Assembly (NCBI RefSeq): GCF_900107775.1
Contig: NZ_FNRF01000004.1
Coordinates: forward strand, 62,001 to 126,000
From: Xylanibacter ruminicola
GTDB lineage: Bacteria; Bacteroidota; Bacteroidia; Bacteroidales; Bacteroidaceae
DNA: 64,000 bases
Direction: 5' to 3'
Of this stretch, positions 1 through 11,272 are shown piece after piece (position 1 is the stretch's first letter; the number at the start of each line of letters is the position of its first letter). The notes under the pieces were generated by a model that had not been told where the DNA came from, made no database searches, and worked only from the letters and a program-made list of their open reading frames with translations. Made by a program: the position numbers and the translations under genes.

Positions 1-227
1 AGTTTCTTGTTAGCCAGGAAGTTAAACAAGAAATCGTCGAACATGGCATCAGCAGCTCTTGGCATTGGAGTTTCTGTAATCAGCATCTCCATCGAGTCAA
101 CATCCGTGGTGTCAGTAGAGTCAGCCACACTATCGGCTGGCACTTCTTCTGTCTGATTGGCTTTGTTCCCTGTGCATGAGAACATCATCAGTACCGTTGC
201 GAAAATCGCGATAAAAAACCTTTTCAT
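1..227 (-). CDS. DUF4348-like lipoprotein, N-terminal part only
   Basis: Reading leftwards from the ATG at 227 gives 75 codons that run off the window edge. The protein starts MKRFFIAIFATVLMMFSC, a lipoprotein signal peptide with a lipobox cysteine near residue 18. An Asp/Ser/Thr-rich linker follows, then a segment ending in DAMFDDFLFNF that recalls the start of the DUF4348 domain of Bacteroidales lipoproteins. It is probably exported and lipid-anchored; its function is unknown. It is transcribed divergently from pheS. The lipoprotein call is firm; the domain name rests on a short stretch and is an inference. Confidence 0.7.
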   Translation of the reverse strand, partial: MKRFFIAIFATVLMMFSCTGNKANQTEEVPADSVADSTDTTDVDSMEMLITETPMPRAADAMFDDFLFNFLANKK

Positions 228-325
228 CTACTTAATGTAGTACCCTAATCTTTCTAATTTCTCTCAAAATTTCGGCAAAGGTACAAAATATTCTCAATTC
301 TTAATCCTTTTTCTCATTTTTTTTG

Positions 326-333
326 TACCTTTG
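326..333 (+). promoter_or_regulatory. -7 box of the pheS promoter
   Basis: TACCTTTG matches the Bacteroidetes TAnnTTTG -7 element and lies 27 bp before the pheS start. A T-rich tract precedes it, with no clear -33 TTTG at the usual spacing. Confidence 0.55.
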
Positions 334-360
334 CACGCAAAATTGCAATTTTTATAGTTT

Positions 361-1419
361 ATGATACTTGATAAGATAGACGAACTTCTGAAAGAAGTAC
401 AGAATTTAAGCGCCAAAAACGCAGAGGAAGTTGAGCAGCTCCGACTGAAATATCTGAGCAAGAAGGGTGAGATTACAGCCCTGATGAACGACTTCCGCGA
501 GGTTGCTGCCGATCAGAAAAAAACTGTCGGCATGAAGATTAACGAACTGAAGACACTGGCCACCGAGCGCATCAACCAGTTGCGCGAGGAGTGCGAGACC
601 CAGGAGGGAGGCGAAGAGGCTCTCGACCTTACCCGTACACCCTACCCCATTGAGCTTGGTACACGCCATCCGCTCACCATCGTAACCAACGAGATTATCG
701 ATATTTTCTCGCGTATGGGCTTTGTGCTCGCCGATGGTCCTGAGGTTGAGGATGATAACCACATCTTTACCAAGATGAACTTCGCTGCCGATCACCCCGC
801 ACGCGATATGCAGGACACCTTCTTTGTATCGCAGCATCCTAACGATGTTACCAAGAATATCCTGTTGCGTTCGCACACATCAAGTGTTCAGGCTCGTGTG
901 ATGGAGCACATGCACGACGAGAACGGCAAGCTTACCGCTCCTATCCGTGTAATTTGTCCAGGTCGCGTATATCGTAACGAGGCCATCACCGCCCGTGCAC
1001 ACTGCTTCTTCCATCAGGTTGAGGGTTTGTATATCGACAAGAACGTATCGTTTACCGATCTGAAGCAGGTTCTGCTTTCGTTCGCTAAGGAGATGTTCGG
1101 TGCCGACACCAAGATTCGTCTGCGCCCATCTTACTTCCCATTCACCGAGCCCAGTGCCGAGATGGATATCTCATGCTTTATCTGTGGTGGCGAGGGCTGC
1201 GGCTTCTGTAAGCACACCGGCTGGGTAGAGATTCTGGGTTGCGGTATGGTTGATCCTAACGTGCTCGAGCTCTGCGGTATCGATTCTAAGGAATATACAG
1301 GTTACGCCTTCGGTATGGGTGTTGAGCGTATCACCAACCTCAAATACCGAGTTTCCGACCTCCGCATGTTCTCTGAGAACGACACCCGCTTCCTCGAAGA
1401 ATTCGAATCAGCAAACTAA
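361..1419 (+). CDS. pheS: Phenylalanyl-tRNA synthetase alpha subunit
   Basis: PheS is the catalytic subunit of the alpha2beta2 enzyme that charges tRNA-Phe. The 352-residue product has the usual N-terminal coiled coil (about residues 1-85), which binds tRNA, followed by the class II synthetase core. Motif 2 is visible as RVYRNEAITARAHCFFHQVEG and motif 3 as YAFGMGVERI near the C-terminus. A Cys-rich insert (CFICGGEGCGFC) sits before motif 3. The start MILDKIDELL matches the start common in Bacteroidales. A terminator follows directly; pheT is not adjacent, which is normal in this phylum. Confidence 0.97.
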   Translation: MILDKIDELLKEVQNLSAKNAEEVEQLRLKYLSKKGEITALMNDFREVAADQKKTVGMKINELKTLATERINQLREECETQEGGEEALDLTRTPYPIELGTRHPLTIVTNEIIDIFSRMGFVLADGPEVEDDNHIFTKMNFAADHPARDMQDTFFVSQHPNDVTKNILLRSHTSSVQARVMEHMHDENGKLTAPIRVICPGRVYRNEAITARAHCFFHQVEGLYIDKNVSFTDLKQVLLSFAKEMFGADTKIRLRPSYFPFTEPSAEMDISCFICGGEGCGFCKHTGWVEILGCGMVDPNVLELCGIDSKEYTGYAFGMGVERITNLKYRVSDLRMFSENDTRFLEEFESAN

Positions 1420-1430
1420 AATAATAATTA

Positions 1431-1459
1431 AAGCCTCACCGCTAAGGTGGGGCTTTTTG
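1431..1459 (+). terminator. Intrinsic terminator after pheS
   Basis: AAGCCTCACC, loop GCTA, AGGTGGGGCTT forms a stem with one G-T pair and is followed by a run of T. It lies between the pheS stop and the xpt start. Confidence 0.8.
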
Positions 1460-1466
1460 TGTTTTT

Positions 1467-2045
1467 ATGAACTATTTAGAACAGAAAATCCTTCAAGAGT
1501 GTGAGGTCAGACCTGGTAATATTCTGAAGATTGACAGTTTTCTCAATCATCAGATTCAGATGGACGTGATGCGCTTTATTGCCCAGGAGTTCAAGAGCAG
1601 GTTTGCAGACGCCAAGATTACCAAGATTCTCACCATCGAAGCCAGCGGCATAGCCATTGCCACTATGCTTGGCAACAGTCTTAATGTGCCCGTAGTGTTT
1701 GCAAAAAAGAGCCAGACACTCAATAGCAGCGACGACAAATACATGTCGCACGCCTATTCTTTTACCCATAAGATGCAGAACATGGTGTTCGTTTCAGCCC
1801 CCTATCTCTCTGCTTCTGACCATCTGCTGATAGTCGACGACTTCTTAGCCGAAGGCGAAGCCATGCATGCTCTTATCGACATCGCCCACCAGGCAGGTGC
1901 CACAATTGCAGGCATTGGTATCGCCGTAGAAAAGGGCAACCAGAATGGCGGTCGCATACTTCGTGAAGAAGGCTACCACTTAGAATCCCTCGCCATCATC
2001 GAAGAGATGAACTACGAAACCCAAACCATCAAGTTCCGCGAATAG
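1467..2045 (+). CDS. xpt: Xanthine phosphoribosyltransferase
   Basis: This type I phosphoribosyltransferase converts xanthine and PRPP into XMP in purine salvage. Its 192 residues match the family length (about 190). Diagnostic segments are the near N-terminal KIDSFLNHQI, the flexible-loop region, and the PRPP-binding motif LLIVDDFLAEGEA at about residues 120-132, with the EK(G)NQ segment after it. It stands alone behind the pheS terminator, only 8 bp downstream of that hairpin, so it either has its own promoter inside the pheS tail or relies on read-through. The closest alternative is a hypoxanthine/guanine PRTase, but the NHQI motif favours Xpt. Confidence 0.93.
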   Translation: MNYLEQKILQECEVRPGNILKIDSFLNHQIQMDVMRFIAQEFKSRFADAKITKILTIEASGIAIATMLGNSLNVPVVFAKKSQTLNSSDDKYMSHAYSFTHKMQNMVFVSAPYLSASDHLLIVDDFLAEGEAMHALIDIAHQAGATIAGIGIAVEKGNQNGGRILREEGYHLESLAIIEEMNYETQTIKFRE

Positions 2046-2076
2046 ACATACTTTAGCCTGCTTCTATCCTGCTTCC

Positions 2077-2099
2077 AGCCATACTCGAACAGTATGGCT
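2077..2099 (+). other. Perfect 9-bp hairpin downstream of xpt
   Basis: AGCCATACT, spacer CGAAC, AGTATGGCT. No T-run follows, so it is not a classical terminator; it may protect the xpt 3' end or be chance. Nothing else is recognised between 2046 and 2184. Confidence 0.4.
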
Positions 2100-2184
2100 A
2101 GAGACTGCCAAGAGTATGCCATCTCCGATGCTCATACATACTCAGAATCATTAGTTGGTAAATCACCTATTGATATTTTTGCAA

Positions 2185-2451
2185 TTATCCCAACAGTTTC
2201 TCCTTGATGTATTCTTCGATTTCCTTGGGAGTGATATCATAGACAGGATTTAACTGACTGAACGATGTTTTTTGTTTAACTCGCGGGTTGCCATGGATTT
2301 TATCAATGTCGTCCAAATCAAGATGCAACATTACTAACTCCACCAAGATGTCGTCAGGTACATCCTTAATGGATTTCTGATCGTACGACCAAAAGGCATT
2401 TTCTTTCTTGAGCCGTTTTATCAGATGTTGCTTTAATTCTTGCTTCTGCAT
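2185..2451 (-). CDS. Small hypothetical protein, possible orphan antitoxin-like
   Basis: The 88-residue product is not firmly recognised. It is helical and charged, with a basic N-terminus (KQHLIKRLKKENAFWSYD), a central 'PDDILVELVMLHLDLDDIDKI' stretch, and a Lys/Glu-rich C-terminus. The 'FWSYD...IPDD.LVE' pattern recalls small proteins that accompany nucleotidyltransferase (AbiEii-type) toxins in Bacteroidales, but no such toxin is next to it, so that link is a weak inference. It lies between xpt and the Memo fusion gene and is transcribed towards xpt. Confidence 0.6.
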   Translation of the reverse strand: MQKQELKQHLIKRLKKENAFWSYDQKSIKDVPDDILVELVMLHLDLDDIDKIHGNPRVKQKTSFSQLNPVYDITPKEIEEYIKEKLLG

Positions 2452-2545
2452 ACTTCAACAACTATATTCGATGGCAAAAGTAAATAAAAAGCCGAAAGTT
2501 CCAAACTTAATGGCGAAAATATTAGGATGATATGGAGATTATTGC

Positions 2546-2553
2546 TATCTTTG
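2546..2553 (+). promoter_or_regulatory. -7 box 5 bp before a start codon
   Basis: TATCTTTG ends at 2553 and the ATG of the Memo/AMMECR1 gene starts at 2558. With transcription normally beginning a few bases after the -7 box, the mRNA would be leaderless or nearly so. Confidence 0.6.
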
Positions 2554-2557
2554 CGAC

Positions 2558-3955
2558 ATGAAATCAGAACTAATAAGACCCGCCACACAGGCCAACCGCT
2601 TTTATACGGGCGACGCGAAAGCGCTTGAGAATGAAGTAGATAGTCTGCTGATGCGCCACAACAGCAGTCAGGTTTACGATAATCTGGCAGCACTCATTGT
2701 ACCCCATGCAGGCTACTATTTCTCTGGAAATGTGGCAGCATCGGCCTATATGATGATTGATGCCAAGAAAAAATACAAACGCATTTTCTTGTTAGGTCCC
2801 AGCCATCACGAATGGCTTAATGGTGCATCGGTAAACACAGAGGCCGACTATTACGCCACACCACTTGGCAATGTAAAAGTAGACCACGAAACAGCTATCG
2901 AACTGACTAAGGCTTATAGCATTTTCGCCTATCACCGTTCGGCTCATACGCAAGAGCATTGTCTGGAGGTGCAACTGCCATTTCTGCAGCGCAGACTGGG
3001 CGAAGTACCACCAATAGTGCCTATCATCATTTCGACCAACGACTACTACAAACTTAAACGGATGGCCGATGTGCTGAAAACGTATTTTACTGACGAGAAT
3101 CTGTTTGTAATCAGCAGCGATTTTTCGCATTATCCATCGTACCAAGATGCCTGCGAGGTGGATGCAAAAACAGGCAAAGCCATCAAAACAGGCGATGTAG
3201 AGGAGTTTATTGCCGCCATCGAAGCCAATGCTAATAGCGGCAAACGCAATCTGGCAACGAGTGCATGCGGCGAATTTGCCATCGTTACGTTAATGCTGAT
3301 GATGGATAGTAGATACGACATTAAGCACCTGATGTATCAGAACTCTGGCGATATAGACAATCGCGATCTTAGTCGTGTGGTGGGCTATCATTCGTTCGCT
3401 ATCCTGCGCAAAAACACAAGTTTCGCTCTTTCTGATGACGACAAGAAAGCGCTGAAGGACATCGCTTTTCAAAGCATTAAAGATACCCTTGACGGTAAGC
3501 CTATCGCACAGCAACCAATCCGCTCATCCATTCTCAATTCGAAATGCGGAGCCTTTGTATCGCTGCACAAACATGGACGATTGCGTGGTTGTATAGGGCA
3601 CTTTGGAGAGGATTTTGCTCTACATAAGATTGTGGCCAAGATGGCTCGGGCAGCAGCATTCGAAGACCCACGATTTCTACCTGTAACCAGCGACGAACTT
3701 GCTGATATCGACATCGAGATTTCCGTGCTCACACCTATGCGTCGCATACAAAGCTTCGACGAGTTTGAATTGCATCGTCATGGCATCTATATTAAGAAAG
3801 GTTATCGTAGCGGCACTTTCCTTCCACAAGTAGCCGATGAGGTAAACTGGACTAAAGAAGAATTCATAGGGCATTGCGCACAAGATAAGGCTGGCATAGG
3901 TTGGGATGGATGGCGCGATGCAGAATTGTATGTTTACGAAGCAATAGTTTTCTGA
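2558..3955 (+). CDS. amrB: AmmeMemoRadiSam system protein B/A fusion (Memo + AMMECR1)
   Basis: This 465-residue protein fuses two widespread families of unclear chemistry. Residues about 1-275 are a Memo domain, related in fold to extradiol dioxygenases, with the expected His-rich segments GPSHHEWLNG, HTQEHCLEVQLPFLQ and SSDFSHYPSY. Residues about 290-465 are an AMMECR1 domain with its hallmark LRGCIGHF. The stop codon overlaps the start of the radical-SAM gene (TGATG), so the two are translationally coupled. Together they form the AmmeMemoRadiSam set conserved in bacteria and archaea; the reaction catalysed is not established. Confidence 0.93.
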   Translation: MKSELIRPATQANRFYTGDAKALENEVDSLLMRHNSSQVYDNLAALIVPHAGYYFSGNVAASAYMMIDAKKKYKRIFLLGPSHHEWLNGASVNTEADYYATPLGNVKVDHETAIELTKAYSIFAYHRSAHTQEHCLEVQLPFLQRRLGEVPPIVPIIISTNDYYKLKRMADVLKTYFTDENLFVISSDFSHYPSYQDACEVDAKTGKAIKTGDVEEFIAAIEANANSGKRNLATSACGEFAIVTLMLMMDSRYDIKHLMYQNSGDIDNRDLSRVVGYHSFAILRKNTSFALSDDDKKALKDIAFQSIKDTLDGKPIAQQPIRSSILNSKCGAFVSLHKHGRLRGCIGHFGEDFALHKIVAKMARAAAFEDPRFLPVTSDELADIDIEISVLTPMRRIQSFDEFELHRHGIYIKKGYRSGTFLPQVADEVNWTKEEFIGHCAQDKAGIGWDGWRDAELYVYEAIVF

Positions 3956-4818
3956 TGGAGTGCAGATATTATCATCGATTGGAGGATGGACGAGTGGAAT
4001 GCGAACTATGTCCGCATCACTGTAAGATAAGCGATGGCCAAACGGGTATCTGCCGCAGTAGACGGAATCATGGCGGCACGCTGGTGAGCGAGGTGTATGC
4101 CAAGCCTTGTTCGCTGGCCATCGATCCGATAGAGAAGAAGCCGCTTTACCATTTTCATCCAGGCACTACATGTCTCTCCATAGCTTGTACAGGATGTAAC
4201 TTCCGTTGCTTAAACTGTCAGAATCACGAGATATCGCAGGTTTCACCACAAGATGTGAACTACTATGAACTTCAACCTGACGAAGTGGTTGCACTATGCC
4301 AAAAGCACCATAGTCCAGGCATCGCCTATACTTACACCGAGCCACTTACCTATATAGAATATATCACTGATACAGCCCGAAAAGCCCACGAAGCTGGACT
4401 CTGGAACATATTGGTTTCAGCTGGCAATGTTTGCCAGGAACCACTGAGCCATCTGCTACCTTATCTTGATGCCGCCAACGTAGATTTAAAATCGTTCAGC
4501 GACGAGATATACCAGCGTGTGAGTGGCGGCCATCTGCAACCTGTACTCGACACCATTCTGGCTATGCGTGATGCTGGCGTTTGGTTAGAGATAACCAATC
4601 TGGTGATTCCAGGCATCAACGACGATATGCAGATGATTAAAGAGATGTGCAAATGGTTGAAAGATAATGGCTTATCCAAAGCACCATTGCACTTCAGCCG
4701 ATTCTTCCCTCGCTATAAGATGCAAGATACCCCACCTACCCCTCGTCAAACACTATATGCTGCCAAGCAGATAGCCGAAGAAGAGGGCATCAAGCATGTG
4801 TATTTGGGGAATATTTAG
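3955..4818 (+). CDS. amrS: AmmeMemoRadiSam system radical SAM enzyme
   Basis: This 287-residue radical SAM enzyme has the CxxxCxxC cluster motif in CNFRCLNCQN, preceded by a Cys-rich N-terminal segment (CELCPHHC...GICRSR) typical of the AmmeMemoSam and pyruvate-formate-lyase-activase-like family. The open frame extends upstream to 3901, but the ATG at 3955 is chosen because it overlaps the upstream stop and gives the family start MECRYYHRLEDG. Substrate unknown. The partner protein is the Memo/AMMECR1 fusion immediately upstream. Confidence 0.93.
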   Translation: MECRYYHRLEDGRVECELCPHHCKISDGQTGICRSRRNHGGTLVSEVYAKPCSLAIDPIEKKPLYHFHPGTTCLSIACTGCNFRCLNCQNHEISQVSPQDVNYYELQPDEVVALCQKHHSPGIAYTYTEPLTYIEYITDTARKAHEAGLWNILVSAGNVCQEPLSHLLPYLDAANVDLKSFSDEIYQRVSGGHLQPVLDTILAMRDAGVWLEITNLVIPGINDDMQMIKEMCKWLKDNGLSKAPLHFSRFFPRYKMQDTPPTPRQTLYAAKQIAEEEGIKHVYLGNI

Positions 4819-4835
4819 TTACAGAAAGTTAAATT

Positions 4836-4940
4836 TATCGTTTTTCGATAAGTTTTTATCGTTTTTATTTGGTTGTTATTGTTTTAATTTCTACTTTTGC
4901 ATATCGATAAACGATAAATAAACAAATTAAAACGATAAAT
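4836..4940 (+). promoter_or_regulatory. Promoter with repeated operator for the DUF2975/HTH pair
   Basis: TTTG (4868-4871), 20 bp, TACTTTTG (4892-4899) is a canonical Bacteroidetes promoter. Around it are four copies of one motif in both orientations: TTATCGTTTTT at 4836 and 4857, AACGATAAA at 4909 and again near 4931. They bracket the promoter and the presumed transcript start. The small HTH protein encoded downstream is the obvious candidate ligand (autoregulation); that is an inference. Confidence 0.65.
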
Positions 4941-4943
4941 GTT

Positions 4944-5408
4944 ATGAAAAAGAAACTGAATTGCTTCTGTATTTTGTTGCTGGTACTGATGGTGGCCAGT
5001 TTTGTATTGAGTTGTGTAGCTGGTGCAGACGATTTCCACCGAGGCTGGGAGGAAGGTGCAAACAACCACGAACCTATGGGCGGCTATGGCATATTGTGTA
5101 TGTTTACAGTACTCATATGCTTTTTGGTTGGTTTATACGCCATCTCCTGCTTTATCCGTTTTATTCTTTGTGTGAATCAAGGCGAAGTGTTTACATGGGA
5201 TAATGTATCGCTACTACGTATTGCAGGTTGGTGCAGCATTATTGTGCCTGCTGTATTAGCTGCTGTGATGACGCCAGAAACAGATAATCTGATTGAAACC
5301 TGGGGAAGTTGTATTACTATCGCAGCCGAGGGTATTTTTATCCTTATTATGGCCGAAGCCTTTGCCATCGGATTGAAATTGAAAGAGGAACAGGATTTAA
5401 CGATTTAA
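4944..5408 (+). CDS. DUF2975-type membrane protein
   Basis: The 154-residue product has four hydrophobic segments (about 7-27, 48-70, 90-110, 120-142) and the size and layout of DUF2975 membrane proteins. Such genes are regularly followed by a short YozG-like HTH gene, as here with a 4-bp gap. Function unknown; the pair is thought to form a small membrane/regulator module. The repeated operator in front suggests control by its partner. Confidence 0.8.
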   Translation: MKKKLNCFCILLLVLMVASFVLSCVAGADDFHRGWEEGANNHEPMGGYGILCMFTVLICFLVGLYAISCFIRFILCVNQGEVFTWDNVSLLRIAGWCSIIVPAVLAAVMTPETDNLIETWGSCITIAAEGIFILIMAEAFAIGLKLKEEQDLTI

Positions 5409-5412
5409 GCCT

Positions 5413-5622
5413 ATGGGACAAATAGTAGTAAACTTAGACGTTGAGATGGCTAAACGAAAAATGTCGCTCAGCGAACTGGCTGAGCGCGTAGGTCTGACCC
5501 TTGCCAACCTCTCGATACTGAAAACAGGCAAGGCCAAAGCCATCCGCTTCAGCACACTCGAAGCCATCTGCCGCGAGTTAGGTTGCCAGCCAGGCGACAT
5601 CCTTGAATATAGAGACGAATAA
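5413..5622 (+). CDS. Short Cro/CI-type HTH regulator (YozG-like)
   Basis: The 69-residue product is almost entirely an HTH_XRE fold: AKRKMSLSELAERVGLT (helix 2), LANLSILKTGKAKAIRF (recognition helix and turn), then STLEAICRELGCQPGDILEY. This size and sequence are typical of YozG-like regulators paired with DUF2975 proteins. It likely binds the ATCGTTTTT/AAACGATAAA motifs upstream of the operon. Confidence 0.9.
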   Translation: MGQIVVNLDVEMAKRKMSLSELAERVGLTLANLSILKTGKAKAIRFSTLEAICRELGCQPGDILEYRDE

Positions 5623-5644
5623 TCACAATTTTAATTTAATCAGT

Positions 5645-5731
5645 ATGCTACACCCAATTATCCTCTGGGCCATTCATTTAGCCCTTACCACAATAATCGG
5701 CATAGTAACAAGCATCATCAAATGCCTGTAA
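5645..5731 (+). CDS. Candidate 28-residue membrane peptide
   Basis: An ATG 22 bp after the HTH stop opens a 28-codon frame that encodes one hydrophobic helix (MLHPIILWAIHLALTTIIG...). Its position at the end of the operon and its uniformly hydrophobic make-up suggest a real small membrane peptide, but there is no Shine-Dalgarno sequence and no homologue can be cited. It could be chance. Confidence 0.35.
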   Translation: MLHPIILWAIHLALTTIIGIVTSIIKCL

Positions 5732-5784
5732 GGTAAAAAACGTAAAAACGTTTTTGCATGAACTTAGAATACAGTATGTCACCT

Positions 5785-5840
5785 GAGTTAATTCAAAACC
5801 CCTCGTGAATTAATTCAATAGCCTTTTTGAATTAATTCAA
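5785..5840. repeat. Three phased palindromic 12-mers, 22-bp period
   Basis: GAGTTAATTCAA (5785-5796), GAATTAATTCAA (5807-5818) and GAATTAATTCAA (5829-5840) recur at exactly 22-bp intervals. The core GAATTAATTC is palindromic. They lie between the converging HTH operon and the EamA gene, so they are not an ordinary promoter operator. Confidence 0.75.
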
Positions 5841-5875
5841 CGCACAAAAGGAGTTTATAAGCGAAGTAGGAATTG

Positions 5876-6775
5876 TCAACTATTTTTCTTTTCGGTAACA
5901 ACGGTAACGATGTAGGCACTAATGAGCACCAAGGCACCAGCTACGGGCTTATCCCAGGTTATGACATCCTGTCCCAGAAGGATGGCCACAAACGAGGCGA
6001 TAACGGGTTGCAGGTTGGTATAGATGCTTACCGTTGTGGCCTGCAGATACTTCATGGCAAAGGGAATGAGGAAGAAACCTAAGGCTGTGGCACCAATCAC
6101 AATAAAGGCCATCTCGGCTACACCATCCCAGCCCCACGCTGGGGTATAGAGGGCGTTGGCAGAGAGTTCTGGCCAAGCGATAGGCACGGTAACGATGGCT
6201 GAAATAAGGAACACATACTTCATCTGGGTAACGGGTGAATACTTGGAGGCCACATTGCGGGTGATAATGAGATAGATGGCCCAGGTAAGTACACTCAGAA
6301 TGGCAAGTACGATACCAATAAGATCGTTCTTACCCGACCCCATCGACTGACTCATTAACACCATCAACACAGCACCTGCTATACCCAACAACACGCCAAG
6401 CGATTTCATAGGCGTAATCTTCTCGCCAATGGTGAGTGCCGCACAAAGCATTACCGCAACAGGTGTAAGTGTGGCTATAAGCGAGAAGTAAACCGGACTG
6501 GTATAATCGAGCGACCAGGCAGTAAGGGTTTGTGAAACTACAAATCCAAGCAAACCGCCAAACAGTATGGTTATCAAGTCTTTACGTTCGACTTTCTCCT
6601 TAGGCAAAAAAGCCGCAATCGCCCAAAACACGATACAAGCTCCCAAAGAACGAGAGGCCATATACCCCATAGGGGTAACCCACTCATCGAGCAACAGTTT
6701 GGTTACAGGAACACCTAATCCGAAGATGGTGTTAGCTAAAAAAATAGCGCTATGCGCTTGTAGTTTTTTGTTCAT
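5876..6775 (-). CDS. DMT-superfamily (EamA) transporter
   Basis: The 299-residue integral membrane protein has about ten hydrophobic segments in two repeated EamA halves, for example NTIFGLGVPVTKLLLDEW near the N-terminus and PVIASFVAILLGQDVITWDK near the C-terminus. The longer open frame to 6838 is inside the upstream gene, so the start MNKKLQAHSAIF at 6775 is preferred. EamA proteins export small metabolites; the substrate cannot be read from sequence. It overlaps the 3' end of the upstream gene by 26 bp, indicating co-transcription. Confidence 0.88.
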   Translation of the reverse strand: MNKKLQAHSAIFLANTIFGLGVPVTKLLLDEWVTPMGYMASRSLGACIVFWAIAAFLPKEKVERKDLITILFGGLLGFVVSQTLTAWSLDYTSPVYFSLIATLTPVAVMLCAALTIGEKITPMKSLGVLLGIAGAVLMVLMSQSMGSGKNDLIGIVLAILSVLTWAIYLIITRNVASKYSPVTQMKYVFLISAIVTVPIAWPELSANALYTPAWGWDGVAEMAFIVIGATALGFFLIPFAMKYLQATTVSIYTNLQPVIASFVAILLGQDVITWDKPVAGALVLISAYIVTVVTEKKNS

Positions 6776-7217
6776 ACAATTTGATTCTTTCTTTGATTGA
6801 CATTTTGGCGTATTGGCGCCATTCAGTAGCCTTGCCATTGGCCAGATAAGTAAGATCGTTCATGTGGCGATAGGCCTCCAGCTCGAAGGGATTCACCAGG
6901 TAAGCGCCATGCTTTAGCTGTCGATTGGCAGGCAGGGCCTTGAGCCAGTACCATATATATAATAGGTAGAAGCGCCACCACGAATCGCCACACGACTGGG
7001 CTTGGCGCAGATGAATCATCTCGTGGTTCTTCATCTCTTGATGATTTCCAAATAGATCGGCCTCAGCTTGCGACGGGGTAAGGATATGCCCAAAGAACGT
7101 GAGCCCCTCGAACCCCTTCCGCATCCAGAAAGAGTTTACCACAGCAGGCATATCAACCACCCTACTGGGACGAACAGCGTGCCACATGATGGGCACCACA
7201 CGAAACATCATCCACAT
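6750..7217 (-). CDS. Hypothetical protein with HExxH-like motif
   Basis: The 155-residue product contains NHEMIHLRQAQ (about residues 63-73), an HExxH zinc-metallopeptidase signature, followed by an aromatic hydrophobic segment (FYLLYIWYWLKAL) that may touch the membrane, and an ELEAYRH segment that could supply a third ligand Glu. It looks like one of the short Bacteroidales proteins that keep a gluzincin-like motif; activity is not shown. Its 3' end overlaps the EamA gene. Confidence 0.75.
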   Translation of the reverse strand: MWMMFRVVPIMWHAVRPSRVVDMPAVVNSFWMRKGFEGLTFFGHILTPSQAEADLFGNHQEMKNHEMIHLRQAQSCGDSWWRFYLLYIWYWLKALPANRQLKHGAYLVNPFELEAYRHMNDLTYLANGKATEWRQYAKMSIKERIKLYEQKTTSA

Positions 7218-7242
7218 AACGATTGCAAAATTACACTATTTT

Positions 7243-7274
7243 TTTGGTTCGTACAAAAAAAAATAGTAAATTTG
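7243..7274 (+). promoter_or_regulatory. Promoter of ligA
   Basis: TTTG (7243-7246), 20 bp, TAAATTTG (7267-7274): canonical Bacteroidetes -33/-7 arrangement, 22 bp before the ligA ATG. Confidence 0.75.
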
Positions 7275-7284
7275 CAACCAATAA

Positions 7285-10313
<3,029 letters not shown>

Positions 10314-10413
10314 AACTGCTGCAAAAATAAGTAGAAAAAGCGAAATCGCCAAATAATCAACATAATTTTTGTTATTTCTTAATTCTTATTTCTTAATTCT
10401 TAATTAAAATAAT

Positions 10414-10421
10414 TATCTTTG
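10414..10421 (+). promoter_or_regulatory. -7 box 6 bp before a start codon
   Basis: TATCTTTG ends at 10421 and the patatin ATG is at 10427. The transcript is expected to be leaderless or to have a 5' leader of only a few bases. The preceding 40 bp consist of repeated TTAATTCTTA-like units. Confidence 0.6.
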
Positions 10422-10426
10422 CACCC

Positions 10427-11272
10427 ATGAAAAAGGGACTGGTATTAGAAGGAGGCGCTATGCGCGGGCTGTTTACGGCAGGCATCATCGATGTGATGAT
10501 GGAAGCCAGGATTGAGCCCGACGGACTGATTGGTGTCTCGGCAGGAGCAGCCTTTGGCTGTAATTACAAGAGTCGACAGCCAGGTCGAGGCATACGCTAC
10601 AACAAGCAGTTTGCACGCGACAGTCGCTACTGCAGTTGGCAGTCGTGGCTGAAAACGGGCAACCTGTACAATGCAGAATTTGGCTATCATGTAATACCTA
10701 CCCAATACGATATCTTCGACAACAAGGCCTTTAATGAGAACCCGATGGAGTTTTATGCCGTCTGCACAGACGTAGAAACAGGCAAGCCAGTCTATAAGCA
10801 GCTAACCGAAGCTACCCAGCTTACTTACGACTGGATTCGTGCTTCGGCCTCAATGCCACTGGCTTCGAAGGTGGTAGAACTGGAAGGCATGAAGGTGCTT
10901 GACGGTGGTGTGGCCGACTCCATCCCTTTGGAATATTTTGAAAGCATCGGCTACGAAAAGAATCTGGTGATACTCACCCAGCCCGACGGCTACGTGAAGG
11001 AGCACAACAAGCTGATGCCACTGATGCGCATAGCCCTCAGAAAATATCCGAAGATGATAGAGGCGATGGACCAGCGACACGTGATGTACAACCAGCAACT
11101 GTCGTATGTGTATCAGGCAGAGTCAACGGGACGAGCATTGGTGATACGTCCCGACGAGAAACTGCCCATCGGACATATCTCGCACAACCCTGATGAGATG
11201 CAGCATGTGTATGATATTGGCCGTCAAACAGGTATAAAATATATAGAACGAATTAAAGCATTTTATAGATGA
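10427..11272 (+). CDS. Patatin-like phospholipase family protein
   Basis: The 281-residue protein is a patatin/RssA-like serine lipid hydrolase. The oxyanion-hole glycines are in [12 protein letters not shown], the nucleophile is S38 in GVSAG, and the catalytic Asp is in LDGGVADS (about residues 160-167). A C-terminal extension (about 190-281) matches the length of the bacterial intracellular group. No signal peptide. Its stop overlaps the trmD start (ATGA), so the two genes are coupled. Confidence 0.92.
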   Translation: MKKGLVLEGGAMRGLFTAGIIDVMMEARIEPDGLIGVSAGAAFGCNYKSRQPGRGIRYNKQFARDSRYCSWQSWLKTGNLYNAEFGYHVIPTQYDIFDNKAFNENPMEFYAVCTDVETGKPVYKQLTEATQLTYDWIRASASMPLASKVVELEGMKVLDGGVADSIPLEYFESIGYEKNLVILTQPDGYVKEHNKLMPLMRIALRKYPKMIEAMDQRHVMYNQQLSYVYQAESTGRALVIRPDEKLPIGHISHNPDEMQHVYDIGRQTGIKYIERIKAFYR

